Assembly (NCBI RefSeq): GCF_900109885.1
Contig: NZ_FOBS01000011.1
Location: 1 to 64,000 of the forward strand
Reading direction: 5' to 3'
DNA from: Syntrophus gentianae
GTDB lineage: Bacteria; Desulfobacterota; Syntrophia; Syntrophales; Syntrophaceae
Length of the DNA stretch: 64,000 nucleotides
In this document: one piece after another, positions 55,038-63,149 of the stretch
Layout: each line of letters begins with the position of its first letter
Position numbering within the stretch: the first letter of the stretch is position 1
Made by a program: the position numbers and the translations under genes
Notes under the pieces: generated by a model
Seen by the model: the letters and a program-made list of their open reading frames with translations, nothing else
Told to the model about the DNA's origin: nothing
The model's database searches: none

Positions 55038-56432
55038 ATGAAGAAGAAAAGTAAGAATAGGCGAAGGTCATGGATTGTCCTGATTGGTCTTCTGTTTCTC
55101 ATACCTTTTTTGACCTGGGGGTGTGCCTCCCAGCCAAAACCCCGGGATCAGCAACCCCAACCGCAGCCGCAAATTCAGCCAAGCACGCCTGTTCCAATTC
55201 CGCCACCCATATCAAAACCGCCGCAATCGCCGCATCCCGGATCGACTCAAGAGCCGAAAGCCACGCTTCCGGAAGAACTTGAACCTCCCCATCCGTACTC
55301 TCTGACACTCCTGAAGCCGGAAGAGATCCCCCTGCTGCTGGATGATCTCCCAACGGATTCCCTGCTGGCGGCTATTGATAAGAGCCTGCTCTTCTACAGC
55401 CGCGTTCCTGCAGAAATCCGTTATCCCATGGGACCGATTTTCTGCACCGCTGAAGAGTTAAGGGAAACCCTTTTATTGTTCCGGAAAATCCTTAAAAACA
55501 GCTCTTCCGAGGAGGAAAAAAAGAGGATAATCGCCGCATCCTTTGATTTTTACCAATCAGCAGGTCGTGATCAAAAGGGGACGGTTCTGTTTACCGGATA
55601 TTTTGAGCCGATCTTCAAAGGATCCCTGCAAAAAGAAGAGGCTTATCCCTTCCCTCTCTATCAGCCGCCGGAAGAAACCGTGGTAATCAATTTAGGGAAA
55701 TTTAAAAGAAAATACGAAGGGGAATCTCTGACCGGGCGTCTTCTCAATGGGGAAGTGGTCCCTCATTACACCCGCAAGGAGATTGATGGGCAGGGAAGCC
55801 TGTCAGGCCGGAATCTCGAAATTGGATGGGCAGCCGATTCAATTGATCTGTTTTTCCTGCACATTCAGGGATCGGGCATCATGGTGCTGCCGGATGGAAG
55901 GAACGTACGGGTCGGTTATGCCCGATCAAACGGCCACCCCTTCCGCGGTTTGGCGAAAGTGCTTCTGGAAAGAGGGAAAATTACGGAAAGGGACATGACG
56001 CACGAGGCCGTCAAAAGTTATCTTCAAAACCACCCGGAGGAGCGCGCCGAACTGATGCAGCAGAATCCGAGCTATGTCTTTTTCCGGATACTGGATAGCG
56101 AGAATGTCGGTTCGCACAATGTACCGCTCACAGCCGGACGTTCCATTGCCACGGATCCGAAATATTTCCCCAAGGGTGCACTGGCCCTGATTCGTCTGCG
56201 GAAACCCGTATTTTCGGGAAATGGTTCAGGGACGGGATGGGTTCCCTTTTCGCGATTTGTTCTCAATCAGGATGCGGGGGGAGCCATCAAGGGGACCGGA
56301 AGGGTTGACCTGTTCTGTGGAACCGGTCATGATGCAGAGAAAGTCGCCGGCAGCATCAAGGAGCAGGGGAACCTTTTTTTCCTTCTGAAGAAAAAAGGAA
56401 TCTCCGGTAATGGCGCAGCCACGGTCTTTTGA
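55038..56432 (+). CDS. mltA: Membrane-bound lytic murein transglycosylase A
   Basis: Lipoprotein enzyme that cleaves the glycan strands of peptidoglycan with anhydro-sugar formation. The signal peptide ends in LTWGC (cysteine near residue 29). A linker of about 45 residues rich in proline and glutamine follows and precedes the catalytic domain (about 140-460). The 3D-type region has GTVLFTGYFEPIFKG, PHYTRKEI, FFLHIQGSGIMVLPDG with the conserved RVGYARSNGHPF, and FVLNQDAGGAIKGTGRVDLFCG with the catalytic aspartates. The linker is long for MltA. It follows the acetyltransferase by 18 bp. Confidence 0.94.
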   Translation: MKKKSKNRRRSWIVLIGLLFLIPFLTWGCASQPKPRDQQPQPQPQIQPSTPVPIPPPISKPPQSPHPGSTQEPKATLPEELEPPHPYSLTLLKPEEIPLLLDDLPTDSLLAAIDKSLLFYSRVPAEIRYPMGPIFCTAEELRETLLLFRKILKNSSSEEEKKRIIAASFDFYQSAGRDQKGTVLFTGYFEPIFKGSLQKEEAYPFPLYQPPEETVVINLGKFKRKYEGESLTGRLLNGEVVPHYTRKEIDGQGSLSGRNLEIGWAADSIDLFFLHIQGSGIMVLPDGRNVRVGYARSNGHPFRGLAKVLLERGKITERDMTHEAVKSYLQNHPEERAELMQQNPSYVFFRILDSENVGSHNVPLTAGRSIATDPKYFPKGALALIRLRKPVFSGNGSGTGWVPFSRFVLNQDAGGAIKGTGRVDLFCGTGHDAEKVAGSIKEQGNLFFLLKKKGISGNGAATVF

Positions 56433-56587
56433 AACATCTTTCGTTCTGAAGGCCTTGCAGAGTCCATTATTTACCGATACAATCCCGGCAAACCCGGATT
56501 TATACTTGCTTATGTAAATATTTTATGTTACTTTCACTTCGATTCATTAAACCGTTTCATTAAAAAATTAAATGGGGGAGATGAGAA

Positions 56588-56860
56588 ATGACGAAGGCGG
56601 AATTGATTTCAGTGATTGCAGAAGAAGCAGGAATTACAAAAGCGTCCGCGTCAAAAGCACTGGCCAGCTATGTCGGAGTAGTGGCCAGGGAACTTAAAAA
56701 GAATGGGAAACTGGGGCTTGTCGGCTTTGGAACATTTTCCGTCGTCAAGAGAAAAGCCCGCGAGGGCAGAAATCCCCAGACGGGTAAAGCCATCAAGATT
56801 CCGGCAAAGAAGGTCGTTAAATTCAAGCCGGGGAAGGAATTATCGGACAAAGTAAAATAA
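56588..56860 (+). CDS. HU family DNA-binding protein (second copy)
   Basis: A 90-residue HU protein beginning MTKAELISVIAEEAGITKAS. It shows KLGLVGFGTFSVVKRKAREG, the DNA arm GRNPQTGKAIKIPAKKVV and the FKPGKEL end. It is closer to true HU-beta than the copy at 27.5 kb, which has IHF-like features. Two different family members could form heterodimers or bind different sites. A good ribosome site GGGGGAG precedes the ATG, and a hairpin terminator follows the gene, so it is probably an independent unit. Confidence 0.93.
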   Translation: MTKAELISVIAEEAGITKASASKALASYVGVVARELKKNGKLGLVGFGTFSVVKRKAREGRNPQTGKAIKIPAKKVVKFKPGKELSDKVK

Positions 56861-56886
56861 TTTTTTCTCGACATTTTAATAATCTG

Positions 56887-56928
56887 AGAAGGCCCTCGGA
56901 GGATTCCACAAAGAGGGCCTTCTTGCGT
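56887..56928 (+). terminator. Hairpin terminator after the second HU gene
   Basis: AGAAGGCCCTC (56887-56897) and GAGGGCCTTCT (56913-56923) make a perfect 11-bp stem with a 15-base loop. The tail is TTGCGTTT, weaker than a standard T run. Confidence 0.65.
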
Positions 56929-56989
56929 TTGATGGATATCTTTGATAAAGGACGAAATAATTTAAAATATTAACAGGGAGGCGCCTTCC

Positions 56990-57979
56990 TTGACGACGAA
57001 AAGAATACTAAGCGGAATGAGGCCCACGGGAAAACTTCATCTTGGCAATCTGCACGGGGCGTTAAAGAACTGGGTGAATCTTCAGAACGAAAATAATTAT
57101 GAATGTTTTTATTTCGTGGCCGACTGGCACGCGCTGACCAGTGATTATGGCGACACGGGACAGATCCTGGAAAACATTACCGATATGGTCATTGACTGGT
57201 TGAGCGCTGGTCTGGATCCTCAGAAGAGCACGCTTTTCGTTCAATCAAAGATCAAGGAGCATGCGGAACTCTTTCTCCTGCTGTCCATGATTACCCCGCT
57301 TCCATGGCTGGAGCGAAATCCCACTTATAAGGAGATGAAAGAAGAGCTTACCAATCGCGATCTGTCGACTTTCGGTTTTCTGGGGTATCCCGTGCTTCAA
57401 GCGGCGGACATCATCATTTACAAGGCACACGGCGTACCTGTGGGCGTTGATCAGTTGCCCCACGTGGAACTGACTCGGGAGATCGCCCGGCGATTCAACT
57501 TCCTCTACCGGGAAATTTTTCCCATTCCCGAGCCGCTGATTTCGGACGTCCCCAAACTCCTGGGAATCGATGGAAGAAAAATGAGCAAGTCCTATGGCAA
57601 TTCCATCTTCATCAGCGACACGGGCGACGAGCTGAGCAAGAAAATCATGTCGATGTTCACGGATCCCCAGCGGATGAGAAAGACCGATCCCGGAAGACCT
57701 GAGATCTGCAATGTCTTCAGTTTTCACCAGCTTTATTCAGAGGAGGAAAGTATCAAGGAAATCGACGTCGAGTGCCGCAGGGCGGGAATCGGATGCATTG
57801 AATGCAAGAAACGCCTGGCTGCTCGAATTACCGAGGGGCTGAAGTCCGTTCATGAACGGCAGGAATACTATCGGAGTCATATGCAGGAAGTCTCTGATAT
57901 CATTGAGGACGGCAATGCCCGTGCCGAGAAAATTGCAAAAGCGACTCTCGGTGAAGTTCGGGAAGCCGTGAAAATCTGA
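56990..57979 (+). CDS. trpS: Tryptophan-tRNA ligase
   Basis: Class I synthetase that charges tRNA-Trp. The HIGH-type motif is in RPTGKLHLGNLHGALKNW near residue 11, and KMSKS in IDGRKMSKSYGNSIF near 195. LQAADIIIYKAHGVPVGVDQ is the tryptophan pocket. The length of 329 is typical. The start codon is TTG at 56990, with GGGAGG nine bases upstream; the next methionine would cut into the conserved opening, so the unusual start is favoured. rluB follows by 18 bp. Confidence 0.96.
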   Translation: MTTKRILSGMRPTGKLHLGNLHGALKNWVNLQNENNYECFYFVADWHALTSDYGDTGQILENITDMVIDWLSAGLDPQKSTLFVQSKIKEHAELFLLLSMITPLPWLERNPTYKEMKEELTNRDLSTFGFLGYPVLQAADIIIYKAHGVPVGVDQLPHVELTREIARRFNFLYREIFPIPEPLISDVPKLLGIDGRKMSKSYGNSIFISDTGDELSKKIMSMFTDPQRMRKTDPGRPEICNVFSFHQLYSEEESIKEIDVECRRAGIGCIECKKRLAARITEGLKSVHERQEYYRSHMQEVSDIIEDGNARAEKIAKATLGEVREAVKI

Positions 57980-57997
57980 AATAAAACGGTCATCGTC

Positions 57998-58753
57998 ATG
58001 AAAGAAAGGCTGCAGAAGATCATCGCCCGCTCGGGACTGGCCTCCCGGCGTAAAGCGGAGGAAATGATCCGCGAAGGACGGGTCAGTGTCAATTCGGAAA
58101 TCGTTCGGGAGTTCGGTTCCAAGGCGGATATCGACCGGGACGAGATCCGCGTGGATGGAAAACTGATCTGTGCCGAAGAAACGAAGACCTATCTGATGCT
58201 GAACAAGCCCCGGGGATATGTGACGACACTTCATGACCCCCAAAAAAGGCCCATGGTGATTTCCCTTCTTCCGGAGCTGGGGGTGCGGCTTTTCCCCGTC
58301 GGGCGTCTCGATTACGATTCTGAAGGTCTGCTCCTGATGACCAATGACGGTCGTTTTGCCCAGCATGTTCAACACCCCCGTTATCGTATCTCCAAAACGT
58401 ACCGGGTCAAGATTTCAGGCAGGCTGAACGCCGGTGAATTTCGTCGTCTGCAGAGCGGTCTGGATCTGGAAGATGGGAAATTCATTCCCGATGAGGTTTC
58501 CCTCGAAGAAATCAACCCTAAGAGCTCATGGCTGATCCTGAAGATCAGCGAGGGACGCAACCGGGTCATTCGCCGGGCTTTTGAACAACTGGGGCATCCT
58601 GTTTTAAGACTGATCCGGACTGCCGTTGCGGATCTGCAGCTTGGAAGTCTCGGAGAAGGGGATTACCGTTTCCTCAAGGGATGGGAAATCCGTCAGCTTC
58701 TCTCGCCTCGGAAAAAGAGCGAATCACTTGACAGATCCAGGGAGGGAAAATGA
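57998..58753 (+). CDS. rluB: Pseudouridine synthase of the RluB/RsuA family
   Basis: Isomerises a uridine in ribosomal RNA. An S4 RNA-binding domain (about 1-60, RLQKIIARSGLASRRKAEEMI) precedes the catalytic domain with GRLDYDSEGLLLMTNDG near residue 104, where the aspartate of RLDYDS is catalytic. Further features are LNKPRGYVTT and SEGRNRVIRRAFEQLGHPV. The length of 251 and S4 domain are equally compatible with RluB and close paralogs, so the exact uridine is inferred. It overlaps the DUF4139 gene by four bases (ATGA). Confidence 0.88.
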   Translation: MKERLQKIIARSGLASRRKAEEMIREGRVSVNSEIVREFGSKADIDRDEIRVDGKLICAEETKTYLMLNKPRGYVTTLHDPQKRPMVISLLPELGVRLFPVGRLDYDSEGLLLMTNDGRFAQHVQHPRYRISKTYRVKISGRLNAGEFRRLQSGLDLEDGKFIPDEVSLEEINPKSSWLILKISEGRNRVIRRAFEQLGHPVLRLIRTAVADLQLGSLGEGDYRFLKGWEIRQLLSPRKKSESLDRSREGK

Positions 58754-60288
58754 AAAATATCGGGACTTTTGTCGCCCCTTTGTCGGCATTGGCACTGATC
58801 ACTCTATTTTTCCCTTTTTTACGGGTCTTTGCCGCACCCGTCGACGTGACCCTTTTTCCCCAATCTGCTCAGGTGATGGAGATATCCCGAGTACCGGTGC
58901 ATTTTGAGGGCATGGGACGGGGAACGGTTCAACTGATCCTTCCCGGACGGGTTTCGCCGGAGGATCTGAAAATTTTTCTGGACGAAGATCCGGATTTGAA
59001 AATATCCAATCTTTCCTGGCGTATCCTGCCATCTCGCAGATCTGCCCAGAGCGAGGCGCAATCGAAACAGCTCCGGAACCTGATGGAGGAACGGAAGCGG
59101 CTTTCGGCGGTCATCAAGGGCTTGGAAACAGAAATCGCCTTCTGGCAATCGCAGACGAAGGCAAAGACCAAAACACTGAAAGATGCGATGAACCTTTCTG
59201 CCGCTATTTCCCGGAGTACGAAAAAAGCCTGGCAGGAAAAGATGAACCTGGAAGGAGAATGCGAAAAACTGGATCTGCGCATCAAAAACCTTTCGGAGGA
59301 ATTGAAGAAAACCTCTACAGAAGACAATGCCGAGCGGGAAGTGACTCTGTCGCTGACGGGATTGAACCCGGAGAAGAAGAATCTTTCTCTTAAATATTCC
59401 TATACCCTGGCAAATTGCGGCTGGTCGCCTCTTTACCGTCTTGAAGGTCGGTCTCTCCAAGGGCGCGTCGACTTTTCCTGGGATGCCGAGGTATGGCAGA
59501 ACAGCACACAGGACTGGAATGGTGTGAAGCTTTCCCTGGCAAGCCAACCTGTTGTTCCATCGACTTTGACAACTCGTGAAAAATCAACGGAATGGAAAAT
59601 AGAAGCTCCGAAGACGGTTAAACGCAAGAGTTCTGGAAAAGTTGAACAAGCAGATTCGGCTTCAATCCCAACCCAAAATCCTGTCGCTCCCTTCAAGAGA
59701 TTTCTGGGACAGCGTTCTCTTCCCAAGGGGCAAAAGCAGATTATTCCCGTTGAAAATGCAACCTGGCCGGCTACGTTTACCCCATTGCTTCGGCCCTTTT
59801 CCCAGCGCTCCTCGCTCATCGGGGCAGCCGTCATCTCCCCTTTACCCCTGCAGATTCCGCTAAATTCAGCTTTGTTCCTGCTGGATGGCGTGCTGGTGGG
59901 TCGCTATGATTTTGATTTTTACGGCCAGGAGAAGAAGCTGTTTTTCGGCAGTGATCCTTCTATCTTTGCCGAAATCAAGATGCTGTCAAAACCGCAGGAT
60001 GTAACGGTCATAGAAGGGGAAAAGCAGGTTTGGGATTGGCACTGGCAGACGGTCGTAAAAAATGAAGGGAGCCGGGAAGTTAAAGTCCGGATCGAAGAAC
60101 CGGTCCCACAGATAAGGGATCGCCGGATCAAGTCAGAAGTTCGGGGAGAGCCGGAGGTTCTCACCGAAGCGTCGGGCGTCGGGAGCCGGGATCTGGAATT
60201 AAAGCCAGGCGGCAGCCGCACCCTGGAAACATCGGTTCACATCGAAGCCCCTCGCGACCTTCATGTGGAAATGAGCTGGACTCCTTGA
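58750..60288 (+). CDS. DUF4139 (mucoidy-inhibitor-like) exported protein
   Basis: A 512-residue protein with an N-terminal signal segment (about 8-29, ending FAA). It has a leading beta domain, a long coiled-coil (about 100-190, rich in K, E and L), and a DUF4139 beta-rich region with LSLKYSYTLANCGWSPLYRL near 215 and IVRN-like strands to the end. The family, some members called mucoidy inhibitor A, is of unknown biochemical role; family members in bacteria tend to be secreted or periplasmic. No catalytic residues are evident. Its start overlaps the rluB stop, so both are on one message, though their tasks appear unrelated. Confidence 0.82.
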   Translation: MKNIGTFVAPLSALALITLFFPFLRVFAAPVDVTLFPQSAQVMEISRVPVHFEGMGRGTVQLILPGRVSPEDLKIFLDEDPDLKISNLSWRILPSRRSAQSEAQSKQLRNLMEERKRLSAVIKGLETEIAFWQSQTKAKTKTLKDAMNLSAAISRSTKKAWQEKMNLEGECEKLDLRIKNLSEELKKTSTEDNAEREVTLSLTGLNPEKKNLSLKYSYTLANCGWSPLYRLEGRSLQGRVDFSWDAEVWQNSTQDWNGVKLSLASQPVVPSTLTTREKSTEWKIEAPKTVKRKSSGKVEQADSASIPTQNPVAPFKRFLGQRSLPKGQKQIIPVENATWPATFTPLLRPFSQRSSLIGAAVISPLPLQIPLNSALFLLDGVLVGRYDFDFYGQEKKLFFGSDPSIFAEIKMLSKPQDVTVIEGEKQVWDWHWQTVVKNEGSREVKVRIEEPVPQIRDRRIKSEVRGEPEVLTEASGVGSRDLELKPGGSRTLETSVHIEAPRDLHVEMSWTP

Positions 60289-60373
60289 ACCTCTCCTCTC
60301 AAGAGGGCATCCCAATACCCGCCCCCGATAGATGCGCCCTGCTCATTTCACGAATAAATGATCGGCTGCAGAA

Positions 60374-63079
60374 TTAAACGAGGGGTTTCCCGCCGTTGAG
60401 TTTTTCGTAGATCCGAATGTACTGGGCAATCATCGCCTGAAGGTCATATTTTTCCCGCGATTCCTTCATGATCCGCCGAATTTGAGCTTCCCGGACATGG
60501 AGGGGTTTTCTGTGGAAAAACATACTTTTTTCCAGACCATACCACAAACCGCCCGGGTCATAATCACGGAAAAGAAAGCCATTGCCCACATCCTGGGGAG
60601 CGCCGTCAATCTTGAGGCGTAATTCGGAGATCTTGTCGTGATAGCCGCCGGTATCCCGGTTGGTGGCTGTGGCGCCGAAAAGGTTTCCCACCTGGTCGAT
60701 CTGACCGCATGGCTCGTAGAGGGATGCGCCGAAGACATCGCTTGCAGCGGCAAAACCAAGCATTGAGAGGCCTTCATCAAATCTATGATAGGCGATTCGA
60801 CCCTGCGAGGCATAGGCAATTTTCCCGAGAATATCCACATGGGTACGATCGCTGCCTATCCCGTCGCCTACAATGGCGATCTGGACGCTGGGATAGGTCG
60901 TAATGAAACGCTGAGCAACGGCCTCCAGTAGTTCAACCCCCTTCTGGACAGGATCCAGGCGGGAAGGCCAGAAAAAGAGAATCGCGTCCGGATTGACATT
61001 CAATCCGGTTCTTTTCTGAAACTCAACCAGATTTTCCCTTTTCGCCTGCATGATGGGGTCGTCAACGCCATACTTCTGTACCAGAGATGGACAGTTTTCC
61101 GGGTACATGACGGAAGCCGGGGCATTGATGATCGCCCGGGCCGCGTCGTTGTAATACTTCGCTTTGACTTCACTCCGAACACTGGATGGGACGAGGGGAC
61201 GATCAAGGAAGAAGTCATTCACCACCTCACGGAGAAATCGCTCTCCCACGAAGTTGATGAGTGTAGCATTTTTAATGGCTGTAGCCTGACAGTCGACGCA
61301 AGCCTGTCCGTACGCCTCAGAGTAATAGATGTCCTCAGCTATGCTGGGGAGATTGACGCCTTCCAGAAGGCTCAGCGGCAGGTTTTCCGTAAAGACATTG
61401 TGAACGGTATGCAGAACAGGAACATTGGTCGATTTTGCATAGGCCGTAATGACACCGCCGGCCATCCAGTCGTGGCTATGGAGGATCAGCCGGCCATCGT
61501 GCCTTGATCGGACGGTCTTGATGACGTTGTTGACGATTTCCCGTTGAAATTCAGCTGCGGTTCGCAGAGGATCTCCGGAATAGGCACTGAGATTGTCGGC
61601 AAAAATCGCGGAACTGATCAGATGAATATTTTCCGCTTCGATTTTGTAGCGGATTTCACGCCACTGGCTTTCGGTCATCTGAGATTCCAGTTGAAAACGC
61701 TTCTTGAGATTCAGCGTAGCCAGATGAACATCGACCCCCCTTTCCAGCAATCCCTCGCACAGAGCTGCAACGACCTCTCCCTGGCCGCCGCTTTTGCCGG
61801 AAATGTATTGCGCCAACGTACCCATATGGTGTGGCAATCGACCGGTTTCCGGTGTGATCAGCATAATGGGTGTTTTCGCGGGTTTTTTCAATATTTCGAA
61901 ACGGTGAATAAAACTCTCCAGATAATCGATTTTCCTTGTCAGAATTTGTGTTGCACGGATCGGAGATCCCTCATAGGGATTGTCGTAACGGCAAATGGCA
62001 TTCTCTGGTCCCATACGGTTGTTAAGATAGTAGAGCTGATCCGAAATCGTAAGATTGCGCCAGCGAGTGAGAAATTCACTCCCAGCCCGGCGCGCCGAGC
62101 CTTCCAGATTTTCCACGTCCTTGAATAGTTCGTATTGCGTTGGACTTTCCAGCCAGCCGAAGGTGTTCCGTACGATATCCATCCAGGAGGAAGACGATGA
62201 ATATTGGAGATCCAGGGAGGGACAGGACTCATATTTGTAGCGTGCCGCGACGTTTGTCGGAGTTTCAATGCGGAGATTTTCATATTTTTCCAGGGTGGCG
62301 GGCAATCCTCTCCAGAAGTCGAAGATTCCCTCACTTTCGCGGATGTGGCCGCCGATATGCTCCAGATCATAGCCCAGCAGGACCACGTTACCGTCTACTG
62401 CGGCAATCGAACTTGCGTATTGCTCCGGGGATAAGCGCCGTTGGACGAATTCGAAGGCAACGGCATTACTCAGGAGATGGTTGCGGGGAATCACAATAAG
62501 ATTCGTCCCCTTGGCGCGGTACACGGTATTCGGCAGTATCGGACCTGTTTCTGCAGCGGCTGAAGAATTCCAGCGGGGTTCACACAATATGGAAAGGTAC
62601 CCCATGTCGGCAACGATATCGGCCACGGAATTGTTATAGATCAGCTCCGTATTCCGAAAGGAAAGGGGGAATATGCCAAAGAGCTTTCGGATGCATTTCC
62701 GATGTCCCGTTACCTGTTCCCGGAATTCCTCTTTGTGCGGATCGGAAAAGAGAGAGGTCAGGGAGTGAAAGTATGTTTCATTGAGAAACTCCACCTGTTG
62801 GTTGTCTCTTCCGGCGTCCAGAAGGGACCTCAGGGCATTGATCACTCCAGGATCATAGAGAGTTGCCTGTTCCAGAAAGGTCCCTGACATGCTCAGGGTA
62901 ATCCTGAACTCAGGATGTCGTTGGATCAGAGCGGTAAACATATCCAGCGCAGGGCGATAGGATCTTTCTGAAGTCTTGAGAAAAATTTCTTTATTTTCCT
63001 CATCCCAGAGAAATTTATCTCGATCGGGATGAATACGGAAAGGCTGGTGCAACTGAAAATAAAAAATGACAGATGGCAT
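60374..63079 (-). CDS. GH57 glycoside hydrolase fused to GT5-type glycogen synthase
   Basis: A 901-residue two-domain protein. Residues about 1-400 are a GH57 alpha-amylase-type barrel: SVIFYFQLHQPFRIH at the start, EFLNETYFHSL with the nucleophile glutamate near residue 97, and LLGYDLEHIGGH with the acid aspartate near 245. Residues about 410-900 are a GT-B glycosyltransferase: GKSGGQGEVVAALCEGL replaces the usual K-x-GGLGDV opening, LHTVHNVF follows, then FWPSRLDPVQKGVELL and the C-terminal ASLYEPCGQIDQVGNL with the E-x7-E-like donor site. The fusion likely processes and extends an alpha-glucan such as glycogen. AAGGTGA precedes the ATG. Confidence 0.87.
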   Translation of the reverse strand: MPSVIFYFQLHQPFRIHPDRDKFLWDEENKEIFLKTSERSYRPALDMFTALIQRHPEFRITLSMSGTFLEQATLYDPGVINALRSLLDAGRDNQQVEFLNETYFHSLTSLFSDPHKEEFREQVTGHRKCIRKLFGIFPLSFRNTELIYNNSVADIVADMGYLSILCEPRWNSSAAAETGPILPNTVYRAKGTNLIVIPRNHLLSNAVAFEFVQRRLSPEQYASSIAAVDGNVVLLGYDLEHIGGHIRESEGIFDFWRGLPATLEKYENLRIETPTNVAARYKYESCPSLDLQYSSSSSWMDIVRNTFGWLESPTQYELFKDVENLEGSARRAGSEFLTRWRNLTISDQLYYLNNRMGPENAICRYDNPYEGSPIRATQILTRKIDYLESFIHRFEILKKPAKTPIMLITPETGRLPHHMGTLAQYISGKSGGQGEVVAALCEGLLERGVDVHLATLNLKKRFQLESQMTESQWREIRYKIEAENIHLISSAIFADNLSAYSGDPLRTAAEFQREIVNNVIKTVRSRHDGRLILHSHDWMAGGVITAYAKSTNVPVLHTVHNVFTENLPLSLLEGVNLPSIAEDIYYSEAYGQACVDCQATAIKNATLINFVGERFLREVVNDFFLDRPLVPSSVRSEVKAKYYNDAARAIINAPASVMYPENCPSLVQKYGVDDPIMQAKRENLVEFQKRTGLNVNPDAILFFWPSRLDPVQKGVELLEAVAQRFITTYPSVQIAIVGDGIGSDRTHVDILGKIAYASQGRIAYHRFDEGLSMLGFAAASDVFGASLYEPCGQIDQVGNLFGATATNRDTGGYHDKISELRLKIDGAPQDVGNGFLFRDYDPGGLWYGLEKSMFFHRKPLHVREAQIRRIMKESREKYDLQAMIAQYIRIYEKLNGGKPLV

Positions 63080-63149
63080 GATTCACCTTAGGATCCAATG
63101 GTTCCTCGAAAGGTTATAGGGTTGTTCTCGTTTTATGTGACGATTTACT

